A stretch of DNA of 64,000 nt from Chloranthus sessilifolius (Eukaryota > Streptophyta > Magnoliopsida > Chloranthales > Chloranthaceae), in assembly GCA_021018995.1 (NCBI GenBank), contig CM037593.1, forward strand, positions 12,862,088 through 12,926,087, read 5' to 3'. Below are positions 20,583-31,497 of the stretch, piece by piece. How positions within the stretch are numbered: the stretch's first letter is position 1; each line of letters opens with the position of its first letter. The notes under the pieces were generated by a model. The model had not been told where the DNA came from, did no database searches, and worked only from the letters and a program-made list of their open reading frames with translations. The position numbers and the translations under genes were made by a program.

Positions 20583-23442
20583 GGAATTTTCGTCCTCGAA
20601 AATTGAAGACAACATATACCACAAAAAGGAAACGAGAAAATAACGGGGTGCATGGCGATGGTCTCACAGGCACGCAAGTCAAGGATGAAATCCAGAGTAA
20701 CGTGGATGCACTACATGTGGCACCGGAAGGGCCATAGTGGGTTGCATCCGTACATGGATCCCCACCCCAAGAGTCACGTGCCGGGAAACCGTCACACCCA
20801 CACACACAGAGCAGAACCAGAGCAAACACAGACATAAACAAACAAATACAAGGAACAGGCGGAGGTACGCAGGAGAGTACAAAGCCGAGACCAAGCCCAA
20901 CGCATAAAGACCCCACATATGGAGTCCAACAGAAATCGAAACATATCCACAGTAGAACAAGTAGCGTGGCAAGAAGGAATGGATATGAAAATAGGCGCAC
21001 GTGGCATGTCAAAGCAAAATAACAGAATATCCGATGCACGACAAAAAGTATATAAGAGATAACAAAAGATATAAGGACCACCAGGCCCTAAATAATCCAG
21101 GCTGTAGAAAATAATACATGCCCACAAAAACAAAAACAGATCCCCCCCCCACCATGGAATACTAAATCCCCACACGAGATGTGTCCGCCGATCCGCATCA
21201 TCACCGCGACCAACATCGCCACCCGATCCGCGCCGGTCAGAAGGAATATCGTAACCCCGACGTCAAGGGCGATAGACCAAGCCGTAAGTCAGCGTATGTG
21301 GTGTAATCATCGGGGAACGCGTCGCATCGGATAAGAAAGAGCGCCATGCACATCCAACTCCGACGACATAGAGCCGCATGCCGTGGTGAGCTCGTGGATC
21401 CGTGGCTCATCGCGCTCATCCGTCTGTGAACTCGAGAGCGTAAGGATATCGCCTGCAGGGCAACATGAGCAGATCCACATCGGCATCACGTGCATCCGCA
21501 TCAGGAACTGCTGGTTCTTTAGGAGGTGCCACAAGGCGACTGTAGGTTTGACCCCAATTGACCAGTTTATACAGGTTTGTACCAGCAGTAGACTTGAGTG
21601 CGGTAGGAGAAATGTCATATTCGGGGCCCGCTCGATAATTTTCAATCATGATAGAAATTAAACGGGCATAGGGAATGCCCTTCTTGCGTTTTATTTGTTT
21701 CCCGCTCACGTGCCTTAATAAGCCCTTTAAAAGTACCTCAGAGCACTAAACCATCGCTCTTTAAAAGCAAAGAATAAAATCATTGGAGGGGACGGTGCGC
21801 CATTTATGTCCAAGAGGGTAAAGGGTAGTCTTAAAATTTTATCCAAAATCCACATAGATTACGCATATGTAAAGCGAACAATGGACCTACCAGACCCGTG
21901 ACGTCCTTGCGTCATTTGAGCCATTACCTCGTGAGAAGGGACTGGTTTGGAAAAGGGAGGACCTAATCCCATGGTTTTAGAGTATTTCAACGGGCAACGT
22001 AGTGCCACCCACCATGTCATCTAAGTCAAAGTATAATCTCGCCCATCAATTTAGGTGTAAATTTTCTTCCGTCCTGGCGCATATGTTGGTAAAACAAAGC
22101 ACTAAACGAGGATAAAATGGTCACTAAATTCAAAGGCTGGTGAAGGTCACCGGTGGCTTTTTTCAAGGTATTCACTCGCCTGTGTGGTAGTTTGTTGGTC
22201 AAACAACTCCGGTGAAAAACATACTCATAAATGAAGCCCTTGATGCTCCAAAATTCATTGGGCTGCTTGTGCATTGAGGGGGCACAGATGGTGTGGGTCG
22301 AGAAGGTGGTGGAACCAACCGAGGTGGTTCCTGGGGTGGTAATGTCTGTGTAGGGCGGCTAGAGGAACCACTTTCAAGCCGCCTCTTGGAGGTGGGGTTA
22401 TAATAAGGGTGGCCTTCTTAGGCCCCATTTGAACAATGAACAAAAATGTAACAAAACCCAAAAATGCACAAATTGCAAATAAATTGGGGCGTGGAGGAGT
22501 TACCTTGTGAAAAGCCCCAAATCGGGTTTTGCAAGGAAAATTTTGAATCCCTTGACAATGTGGGGCACTCTCCTTGGATTTGCAGCTCAAAATACTCGAG
22601 AAGTTCCAAATCGCCAATCGCTCCAAACCCTAGCTCAAAACCCATGTAAAAGCAACCAAAATAACAGAGCTCAAAATAGGAGCCCCACTTAAATCGAGAA
22701 AATCCCTCGATTTCAAATTGTGGGTCAATTTGAATTGATCAGTCGATTCAAAAATCGACACTCGATTTTGTGAAAATTTCTCAGCCTAAATTTGGCCTTA
22801 AAATGCCTATAACAATGCAAAAAAATCGACCCTCGATTTCGTAAATCCGATTTTTCAAGTGTCCGAGGTCTTCAAAATTTCAAATTTTGACATTTTTAAG
22901 GCATTACCACTGGTCCAAATGGACCATTTGTGTGTCCATTTCATGCAAAACAACGACCATGAGATAATAGCTATATTTCAGTCCAATTTGGGCTAAAAAG
23001 TTTTACGAAAATAAACTTAAAAATTTGTTGTGATGGAAAATAGCAAGTCCGGGTCTGATTGGACTCGTAATTTTTTTTTTTTTCTGGTTTGTTCAGCAAG
23101 GAAAAACTGTGAAAGAGTTACAAAATGAGCATATTTTGGACCATGACCATGACATGTCAAGGCCAAATGGTTCAGTAAATGTCCAAATAGGTAAGTGACC
23201 ATAGACCGAATTTAGGTCACTAGACCTATAGTGAGTAGCATACCAGAATTGGGTCTAAGGCCCAAAAATTTTTCCGATTTCTATAATGTAGGGATTTCGA
23301 TATAGACCCACTCAGTAAAAATACCTTGATCCTCCAAAATTTCTCACAGAAATATTTATATGTATATATAAAACCAATAGGTACACATAAATGTCAAATT
23401 ATTACTCAGTCTACACAAAGTGAGAAATCAAAAAAAAAAATT
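20583..23442 (-). pseudogene. Extra region between pol and 3' LTR with decayed ORF
   Basis: 2.9 kb of non-canonical sequence downstream of the integrase/chromodomain. Reverse-strand fragments look coding but broken: 22026-22274 (KGFIYEYVFHRSCLTNKL...) and 21416-21709 (GKQIKRKKGIPYARLISIMI...). The second resembles the C-terminal part of the 'putative plant transposon protein' family (PF20167-like) often carried by plant retroelements, recognised only by its KKGIPYARLI-like phrase and therefore uncertain. 20700-21250 is more GC-rich with no convincing frame. 22690-22860 repeats the 'aaaatcgacnctcgatttt' phrase also found in the LTRs. Confidence 0.4.
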
Positions 23443-25011
23443 TTAAGCAAAAAGGCTCGGAAATTGGTCCCGGAGCTCAGCTTCACGCTCCCAAGTGGCT
23501 TCCTCCGGTGTATGATTCCTCCATTGTACAAGAACCAAAGGAATCGTTTTAGTGCGTAGGATCTGCTCCTTGCGATCCAAAATCTGAATCGGGTCCTCAA
23601 TCACCGTCAAACCATCCTGAAGCTCAATGGGTTGGTAATCAAGCACGTGAGTCGGGTCACGTATGTATCGACGAAGCATCGACACATGGAAGACGTTGTG
23701 CATGCTAGACAATTGTGGCGGTAGCGCCACTCGATAAGCAACCTCTCCGACTCGGCCTAATATCTCAAAAGGCCCAACGTACCGAGGACTCAACTTCCCT
23801 CGCTTTCCGAACCTCATAACGCCTTTCGTAGGCGAAATCCGAACAAAGACATTCTCGCCAACCTGAAAAATTTATTATTAGTGTCAAGCATCACATGGAC
23901 TAAATACCAAGTGCAAAATGCATTTTAAGGCAGTTAAATTACCTCAAAATCCACGTGTCGCCTCTTGAGATCGGCGTAGCTCTTCTGACGACTCTGAGCT
24001 ACTCGTAGTCGCTCGCGTATCAACCGAACCGTCTCGGTCGTGCGCTCAACTATCTCAGGTCCAATAATGAGCTTCTCACCCACTTCTTCCCAGTTCAACG
24101 GCGATCGACAATGCCGTCATATAAAGCCTCGAACGGAGCCATACCGATGCTAGCCTGAAAGCTATTGTTGTAGGCGAACTCGATCAGAGGCAAGTGTTGG
24201 TCCCATGACCCGTGAAAATCCAACATGCAAGCTCTCAGCATGTCCTCAATGATCTGATTCACTCGCCACCGCCGTGTCTGTGGGTGAAATGCGTAACTAA
24301 AGTCAAGACGAGAACCCATTCCTTCCGAAATTTCGCCAAAAGTGTGAAGTAAACAACGGGTCCTCGTCGACACAATACTAGCCAGTATCCCATGCGCCTA
24401 ACAATCTCCTTGAGGTATAACTCGCAAGTCTACTAGTCAGTATACGAGGTATTGTATGGTAGGAAATGAGCGATTTGGTTAGCGATCGACAATGACCCAA
24501 ATGGCATTGTTCTTCCTCGTTTTCGCAAACCTAGAATGAAGTCCATCGAAATGGCTTCCCATTTCCATTCGTGCACGTAAAGGCCGTAATAACCTGTTGG
24601 ATTCTCGATGGTCAACCTTAACTGCCGACAAACTAGGCACCGCGACATTTACTCAATGACGCCGCTTTCAAACCTCGCCACCAAAAACTTTTCATCAAGT
24701 CCGATACATCTTGGTGCTACCAGATGTATGGCATACATGGATTTGTGAGCCTCTTCTAGAATAGTGTCCTCAAGCTCGAGCTTGTCTACACATACACGGC
24801 CACTAAACAACAAGGTTCCATCCGCCGAATGGAGAAATCCTTCTTCCGCCACACTCGACATCTCGTCAATCGCCATTAGCTCATCATCGGTCATCTGCTT
24901 TCTAATATTCTCAAGAGCGAGGGCGAAAGTACAAGAGTAGCCATCAATGCTCCCGAGCCGCCTACATCGAACCGTGAGCTGCCCAAAGCCATATCCTCCA
25001 AAAGCTTCCAT
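23443..25011 (-). pseudogene. Chromovirus integrase with chromodomain-like C terminus
   Basis: Three broken pieces on the reverse strand. 24649-25011 holds the zinc-binding N terminus (ILEEAHKSMYAIH...FLVARFESGVIE, continuing CLVCRQ). 24095-24648 holds the catalytic core (EWKWEAISMDFILGL, AHFLPYNTSYT, then DFSYAFHPQTRRWRVNQIIEDMLRAC with H/PQT and N of the core end, LPLIEFAYNNSFQASIGMAPFEALY). 23443-23862 holds the GPY/F-type module (MRFGKRGKLSPRYVGPFEILGR) and a chromodomain-like tail (VLVQWRNHTPEEATWERE). Frameshifts separate the pieces. Between HVDFE and VGENVFVRISP lies an 80-bp GT...AG segment (see next entry). Acts in cDNA integration; the chromodomain would bias targeting to heterochromatin (family knowledge). 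Confidence 0.9.
23863..23942 (-). other. Putative 80-bp phase-0 intron in chromovirus integrase
   Basis: On the reverse strand the frame RRHVDFE is interrupted immediately after GAG by GTAATTTAAC... and resumes with VGENVF right after ...AATTTTTCAG. In other chromoviruses these residues are contiguous (DFEVGD.VF). The insert is AT-rich, has a canonical GT and AG, a T-rich acceptor tract and a CTAAT branch-point-like word about 20 nt upstream of the AG. Removing exactly these 80 nt keeps the frame. Confidence 0.72.
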
Positions 25012-25440
25012 CGAATCCGCTCACAAGATGTGATAACGGTCAGAGACCTTTCATCGAGAGCATCAAGAACGAGACATTTGCCTTTCCCGGATGGTATCAA
25101 TCGAGCAATCATAGTCTTTCAAAACTCCATCCATCGTCACGCCGCCTCATGTTCAAGTCCTTCCGAGTGAACAGTACTTGAGACTCTTGTGATCGGTGAA
25201 TATATCAAATATTTCACCGAGAGGTAATGTTCTCAGATCTTGAGAGCGAATATAATCGCCGCTAACTCGAGATCATGGCCGGATAATTTCTCTCATGGTC
25301 CTTCAACCGCCTAGAACCATAAGCAATAACCCGCCGTGTTGATTAAGCACGACCTAATCCGCCATAAGAAGCATCATCAGACCGCGCGAAGCCTCCACGC
25401 TCAAGGTATAGCAAGTACTGGGTCAGTCAGACGCTTCAAC
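25012..25440 (-). pseudogene. Degraded chromovirus RNase H region
   Basis: Located between RT and the integrase N terminus, where Ty3/gypsy RNase H belongs. Only fragments are readable on the reverse strand (for example around DHELAAIIFALKI-like and FTDHKSLKYLFT-like stretches with many indels). No continuous frame; assignment rests largely on position. Confidence 0.6.
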
Positions 25441-26460
25441 TCAAAACTCGCTCACCTCGCCCAATCGAACTTTGCATTCTTTCGTAAGTCGTAAGCGGAC
25501 GGATAATTTCGAGAAACCTTCGACAAATCGCCGATAGTACCCTGCCAAACCAAGGAAACTCCGGACTTCTGTAACTGTCGTAGGCTGTTCCCAGTTCACC
25601 ACAGAATCGATCTTTGTAGGATCCACTGAAATGCCTGACTCAGAGACAACGTGGCCTAAGAAACTGACCTGATCGAGCCAAAACTCACACTTGCTGAGTT
25701 TGGCATATAATTGATGGTCCCTGAGTGTTTGAAGAGCCATCCTTAGATGTTGCACATGCTCCTCTCTGGTTTTCGAATAGATGAGGATGTCATCTACGAA
25801 AACAACCACAGATTTATCAAGGTGTGGTTTGAACACCCTGTTCATCAGATCCATGAAAGATGCAGGCGCATTTGTCAATCCAAATGGCATCACTAGAAAC
25901 TCATAGTGGCCATAACGCGTCCGAAACGCAGTTTTGGATACATCTTCCACCTTGATCTTGAGTTGGTGATAGCCTGACCTCAGATCAATCTTTGAAAAGA
26001 ATTTGGCACCTTGCAATTGATCAAACAAGTCATCTATCCGCGGAAGAGGATAACGATTCTTAATCGTCATCTTGTTGAGTTGCCTATAATCGATACACAG
26101 ACGCATCGATCCATCCTTCTTTTTCACAAACAGAACCGGTGCACCCCAAGGAGAAACACTCGGTCGAATAAAGCCTTTGTCTAACACTTTCCTTGAGCTC
26201 CTTCAACTCAGCAGGCGCCATTCGATAAGGAGCCTTGGACAATGGTTCTGTACCCGGAGCTAAGTCGATCGCAAACTCAATCTCTCGATCCGGTGGCAAT
26301 CCAGGCAAGTCATCAGGAAAAACATCGGGAAACTCACTAACTACTGTAAAAAGTGCAATGTCCCGATCTTTCTCCTTACTATCTTGCAAGTAAGCAAGAT
26401 ATCCACAACATCCGTTCCTCATCATACGCCAAATTTCGGATGGCGGAAATGATAGGTGCA
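25441..26460 (-). pseudogene. Chromovirus reverse transcriptase
   Basis: Best preserved part of the element. 26190-26460 gives the RT N terminus ([47 protein letters not shown]). After one frameshift near 26186, 25441-26187 gives [20 protein letters not shown], the [17 protein letters not shown] motif, [37 protein letters not shown], the catalytic [11 protein letters not shown] (FVDD form), [14 protein letters not shown] and [20 protein letters not shown]-dependent DNA polymerase of the element; the motif set is Ty3/gypsy, not copia. Confidence 0.95.
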
Positions 26461-26830
26461 ACGTTCGATTTGACTCCGCAAAATCGAAATGATTTCATCT
26501 TCGGTGGTCGGAAGGTTACGATCTTCCGTAAACAGTCCACATTCGCATGGTATGCAGACAACCAATCCATCCCGAGAATCACGTCGAACCCTGCCATTTT
26601 CAGCGTAATCATGTCGGTCATTGTCTCGTGGTCATCCACTATCATCAGACTTGCACATCGCGAGCTTCTGTAGAGAACCTTCACATCGAAGACAAACGCA
26701 AGGGGTTTGGGTACAATGCTCATCTTCTCGGAGAAAAGAGGAGTAATGAACGAGTGACTAGACCCAGGGTCTATTAATACTCGTGCTTCAATTTTACTTG
26801 AGTCGCTTCCACAACTCATCATAAGTGTAC
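26461..26830 (-). pseudogene. Chromovirus aspartic protease
   Basis: Reverse-strand frame GTLMMSCGSDSSKIEARVLI then DPGSSHSFI (retropepsin active site in the DPGSSHSFI form used by this gypsy clade), followed by ILGMDWLSAYHANVDC and KIVTFRPP, the usual protease/linker signatures. Open and continuous from 26830 to 26379, where it runs into the RT N terminus. Its first codons are joined to gag only if the 138-bp segment 26831-26968 is removed. Confidence 0.9.
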
Positions 26831-26968
26831 CTTAATTAAAAAGTTTGTCATTAATTATGTATGCTTATATGCAATGATGTTATTGTATTTTCAATGTATT
26901 GACAAGGAGTATATAATTCAATCAATAAAATTTAATACTAAAAGTAAAATCTGAACTTTAAAAAATAC
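26831..26968 (-). other. Putative 138-bp phase-1 intron between gag and protease
   Basis: On the reverse strand the gag frame ends ...QTSNDVVQ with CAAG and is followed by GTATTTTTTAAAG..., a very AT-rich stretch, ending TTTTTAATTAAG. The frame then resumes as (G)TLMMSCG. Excision gives VVQGTL, the sequence expected from contiguous gag-pro polyproteins of this clade (VVtGTL). It starts with GT, ends with AG and keeps the frame. Without excision the frame hits stops shortly after gag. Confidence 0.7.
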
Positions 26969-28206
26969 CTTGGACCACGTCATTCGACGTTTGGGCATTT
27001 TGCGCAGTCACCGCATAGACTCGACCTTGAACTGTAGGTCGCGTCGACTTTTGCGTAGAGACTGTCGTAGTCCGTCCTTTCTCAACAATAGGACAATCCT
27101 TGATCATATGACCAACCTGTCCACACCTGAAGCATGCTCCAGTGTTCCGTCTGCAATCCTCTGTTTTATGTGTTTTCCCACATCTTGCACACAGTGGAGT
27201 AGAAACAGGAGTAACAGCTGATCCCTTCGTTGAACCTTGAGCCACAGAAGCTCCACTCGCAGTAGTGCTCCCAGCTCCAATGGTTGTCCCGGTGACGAAC
27301 TCGCGGTCTCGATATGAAGACGCCGGTCCCAAACAAATGTGGTCTAGAGTATGATGGCTGACTAGGGTAGGGAGGAGGTCTAGAGAACCTCGGCTTTTGT
27401 TCACACCGCCTCAAGCACTCCGCCCTCGCCAAACCGATTTTTATTTCGCTCTCGCCTCAAGTATTGTTTTTGAATGTCCTCCTCTCGCTATGAGGGCCTT
27501 TGTCATGACGCCAAAGATACGCCTCCATCTCCCACATAGACACCTCTCTCCAATGTTCGCCTCAATCCTCTCAAATTTCGAGCTCTCATCGCCTCGGGCC
27601 ACGCAAGGGTGCAACCGAGAGTCTATCAAACTCCGCATGCGCTACAGCATATCTCATCTGTTACCGATGAACTGGACTTCCCACCGATGACGCACGATCT
27701 TAGGAAAATATTGATCGTTGAACGCCTCCACAAACTCGCCCAAGTCCATGGAGTATTAGGGTAGTCCCGCTCTCTCATCCTAGAACAGACTTCCACCACG
27801 GACCGGCCTCTCCCAAAGTTTGAAGGATGCCCACAGACTTTCTCAACATCTCAGACACCGCAAAGACTTCAAATATCTTCTATCTCATCAAGCCACGCCT
27901 CGGCTTCCATAGGATCCGTCTGTCTCGAGAATGTAGGAGGTCTCATCCTCCGAACTCGCGAATCCTCCCGGCCGATGTCCGTCACAAGATCTCTCTCTGC
28001 CTATCAATGGTCATCTGGGCCATGTTAGTTGCCAAGGCTGCCAATACCTGGTCTAAATTCCCTCTGTCTTGCCTAGCAGCTCCCAAAGGCTCGATTAGGG
28101 CGAAACTCGTCCTTCCGCCATGTGAGGTGCCTACGCCTCATCTATCTCCTCAATACGAGCCACGAGGTCCCTCTATACCTCGGCCTCGCCCCTAAATCAT
28201 GGAGGC
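26969..28206 (-). pseudogene. Chromovirus gag
   Basis: Probable start at 28206 (MPP followed by an Arg/Gly-rich stretch, as in Tekay/Del gags), with an early stop where CGA would be expected. Readable pieces: ALATNMAQMTIDRQRE, PPTFSRQTDPMEAEAWLDEI and FEVFAVSEM, WWKSV, FVEAFNDQYFPKIVR. A continuous C-terminal part (26969-27404) has two zinc knuckles, CARCGKTHKTEDC and CFRCGQVGHMIKDC. Many indels in the first two thirds, often at CAG/CTG words. Structural capsid/nucleocapsid protein of the element. Confidence 0.88.
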
Positions 28207-28295
28207 ATACGATCTGTATTGTTGAAAAACAATAACAATTGATCAAGAAGATTGTCAAGACACCCATCCTAGTCCTAAGACTCAACCTAGAGCAT

Positions 28296-28307
28296 GGCTC
28301 GATACCA
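28296..28307 (-). promoter_or_regulatory. Chromovirus primer-binding site
   Basis: Reverse strand TGGTATCGAGCC two bases after the 5' LTR end. It equals the initiator tRNA-Met site TGGTATCAGAGCC minus one A, again a change inside a CAG word. Confirms that 28310-30398 is the 5' LTR. Confidence 0.85.
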
Positions 28308-28309
28308 AC

Positions 28310-30398
28310 TGTGACGACTTTTCCAATCCTTACGGTATAGGAAAGGCCGGTTCATCAACTTATTGATTTTCAATAAGTCAGATTCAAATGTTTAAGCACA
28401 CATAACAATGATCTAAAACAGAGAGGCAAAGTAGAGATAAACCATAAATCAAAAGCTTGATATAACAAATCTATCACTATGAGGAACCAAAAGGAACCAC
28501 CGGTGATGGCCAATCCAACACCTAAACTAATGGTTCACGATGATGGTTCCTCAAGTGATATCAAAAGAACAAAATAAGGCCTAGGGCCCAATATTCAAAA
28601 CAATATTCAAACAAGATACCAAAAATATAGGATCTAGAGATCAAGGAAGAACTCCTCAACAGTAAATCTAATTCCTCCTCGTGAATATAGTCGAATCCTC
28701 CAAATCCTCCGATCCCAAATCGGCCTCAAAGACCGTGACGATAGTCGAGGGTGAGCTAACAACAAAGCCCTTTAGAGGAAACAGATCTATTTGCATTTCT
28801 TTATTAGTAAAGGTTTTTCAATAGACTGAATTCGTTTCATATATGGTTTTCAAATGATGCTTTGCAACGAAATCTCGCCTAATCGAGTTAAAATCAATAC
28901 ATAAATCGATGTGTTCAAAATTTTCCGACCGAGCATGCTTCTTATATTAAATTTATAACTTAATTTTATCTCTCAAATTTCCTATAGCATGAGAGCAAGG
29001 TGCATTACCGATGGGAAAACCCCATCGACCATCGCTGCTCATGAACCCTTTTTCCGAATGCAACAAGCCCCTACGCTATGAGGGAAACTTGCGTAAAGTT
29101 ATACCACAACACGGTTGGTAGAATCTAGGGCATCGTTCGACGCACTCAAATCAAATGCAAATGCTAACGATTTCAATACTTATATTCATAACATAATGAT
29201 TTTCTAAGTTCTCGATTCAAAAGTTTTGATTCAAGATTTAATCGAGGTTCCGAGGTTCAATTTGCAAAGTTCTTAGTTATAACAAAGTTTCCAAATTTTC
29301 ATTTGTGTCATATAATCGAGTTTTATTCATGTGTGCAAATCAATTTCCAAATTCATACTTCTTAATTTAACAAAGAAACCTTTACTTACAATTTAATGCA
29401 AATAAAATACAAGGTTCCCTACCTTAACAAAGAGCTCCAATCAAGCAAAAAAATCCTCACCAAGGACTCCTAACAAAACTCATATATATTAACACTCGTT
29501 AATATAAAAACCAAAAATCAAACTAAGAGATTGCGGATCAAAATCCAACAAAAGAATTCGACATAATTGAAAATCGACACTCGATTTTCAATTCGATGGT
29601 CGATTCTGAAATTCGACCCTCGATTTGAAAATCGACAGTCGATTTTCTCAGACATTAAATTTTGTAAAAATTTGGATCTTGTTCCTTTTTCTAAATTTTT
29701 TCCTTTTTTTTTTTTTTTTTCGCCACAGATTGTTTAGCCAATAATTACCTTTATAAACTAAACAAAATACAACATAACATGTTTAACTAACAGGTTTTTA
29801 AAAACCTACCTTTTGACGTATATTTAGTTGTTTCCGTTGCACCAATCACGCATCGGAAAACATCTCAAAGCTCAGCAGTTCAAATTTTCACTTCAGTCCA
29901 TCCAATAAGGTGACCATTTCATCACCAACCAAATCACAGAGGTTCTCACTCTCCACATCACTCTTCTCTTCTATAGATCAAAATGATCCAATACAAATCT
30001 AAGGTTAATTAATGGTTGAGATGTGAAGAGGAGTTCTAAATCTTACAAGATCTAAGATCAATGAAGCAAGGCCTTTAAGGCTTAAATTTCCAACGAGAGA
30101 TAGAGATTAATCTTCTCTGCACTCTCTCTTATAACAAAAACTAAACAAATTAATATCTAGATATTATATTTTTGTAACTTATCTCCTAAAATAGAAAAGT
30201 GTCCGACGCTAACCACAAACACCTACGTTATGGTGTAAGTCATCGCTATATGACTTGCACACATCGCTTGACAAAACCTCTACCACTAGTCTTATCATAG
30301 CCTTATCTTACTAAAAGTCCAAAAATATTATACCGATTTTCTCCGGGCACGCTTCCCGAGGTAAACGAAAATAGGTCAAAAATATCAGGGATATTACA
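28310..30398 (-). repeat. Chromovirus 5' LTR (right on + strand)
   Basis: 2089 bp, + strand TGTGACGAC...ATATTACA. Pairs with 18432-20570. The two LTRs differ mainly by small indels clustered at CAG, CTG and CCWGG words, often with the loss in one LTR and retention in the other, so sequence divergence is a poor clock for this insertion. Confidence 0.95.
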
Positions 30399-30617
30399 AG
30401 TGTGTTATGGCTCGACCCAACGGAGGGTTATAATGACACAAATCGTTTCTCAATAAAATCACATTGGTTTTAATTTTTATATTCCTTGACATATTTTAAT
30501 TTTCGTGTCACATACTATAATTATAACCTTGTAGAATTGATAGTTATTTCGATTGTATGTGGACATAATAAAGCCCTTAATTATTATGCAGCATTGAACC
30601 CATCTATCATAACCAGT
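30399..30617 (+). other. Copia leader resumed after gypsy insertion
   Basis: Starts with AGTGT and a second copy of the phrase 'cgacccaacggagggttataatgac' seen at 18356-18395, so the gypsy element sits between two members of a small leader repeat. AT-rich up to the gag ATG. Confidence 0.7.
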
Positions 30618-31497
30618 ATGATTGGTGGAATTGAACTTTTGAGTGGATCAAATTATAAGAAATGGAAGGAACAAGTTGCAATTGTTCTAAATTTGCATGG
30701 ATCTTGACTATGCTATACGATCCGATAAACCCAAGGTGCTCACCGCTGATGCCTCGGCTGAGGATCTGGCAGTGAACCATACGGATTTAGAAAAATGGGA
30801 TAGATCAAATCGTATGAGCCTCATGATCATCAAGAGTTCCATTGCTGATGCGATTCGGGGAGGTATTCCTGACTCGTACACTGCAAAGGAATACATGCAA
30901 GCCATTAAGGAACAATTTCAAGGGACTTCTAAAGCCCTTGCCAGTAGTCTAATTGTTAAAATGGGAACCATGAAATATGATGGTCATAGCGGCGTCCGGG
31001 AGCACATTATGAAAATGAGTGGCATGGTAACTCAATTGAAAGAACTGGACATGGGTTTTTCTGAGGGTTATCTTGTTCACTTCATTATGACTTCTCTTCC
31101 TGCACAATTTGGCCCGTTCAAAATCTATTATAACACGCAGAAAGAGAAGTGGAAGATGAACGAGCTAATTGCTCACTGTGTCCAAGAAGAAGAACGACTT
31201 CGGGCTGAAAAACCTGAAAGTGCCCATTACGCCGCTCTTGGCCCATCGAAACGAAATTTCAAGCGAAAATCGAGACAATATAAAGGAAAGAACGTGAAAG
31301 CTCCTCCACCGGAAATCAAACAAGGAGAAGCTAGCACATCTACTTCTAGCATCAAGTGTCACTTCTGTAAGAAGAAGGGACACATTAAGAAGAATTGTCA
31401 GAAATACAGAGATTGGCTAGTTAAGAAAGGTAATGACCTTACTTTTGTGTGTTTTGAATCACTTTATGTTGATGCTCCACGAATACTTGGTGGATAG
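30618..31497 (+). pseudogene. Copia gag (one frameshift)
   Basis: Starts MIGGIELLSGSNYKKWKEQV, the usual copia gag opening (GxNYxxWK). A one-base insertion near 30698 stops the frame (NLHGS*), and the protein resumes at once in the next frame as LDYAIRSDKPKVL and runs through the gag UBN2-type region (IKEQFQGTSKALASSLIVKM, MTSLPAQFGPFKIYYN). A single zinc knuckle, CHFCKKKGHIKKNC, precedes the end. Nucleocapsid protein of the element. Confidence 0.93.

Larger units (their letters stand above)
18432..30398 (-). mobile_element. Complete Ty3/gypsy chromovirus (Tekay/Del-like) nested in copia leader
   Basis: 11.97-kb reverse-strand element. Two LTRs of about 2.1 kb, TGTAATATYCC...GTCGTCACA in element orientation; primer site and polypurine tract at the proper ends; gag-PR-RT-RNase H-INT order with a chromodomain-like C terminus. 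The flanks share AGTG directly adjacent (18428-18431 and 30399-30402); a 5-bp AGTGT duplication fits if one T of a TT pair has been lost at the left junction. The copia leader continues on both sides. Pol frames are broken, so the element is not autonomous as sequenced. Confidence 0.95.

Noticed and set aside
20566-21081. Long reverse-strand open frame, Cys/Phe/Leu-rich
   Set aside because: Overlaps the polypurine tract, LTR edge and several other frames; low-complexity hydrophobic sequence with no recognisable motif.
26353-26673. Forward open frames antisense to chromovirus protease and RT
   Set aside because: Shadows of the reverse-strand gag-pol frame, which has clear protein motifs.
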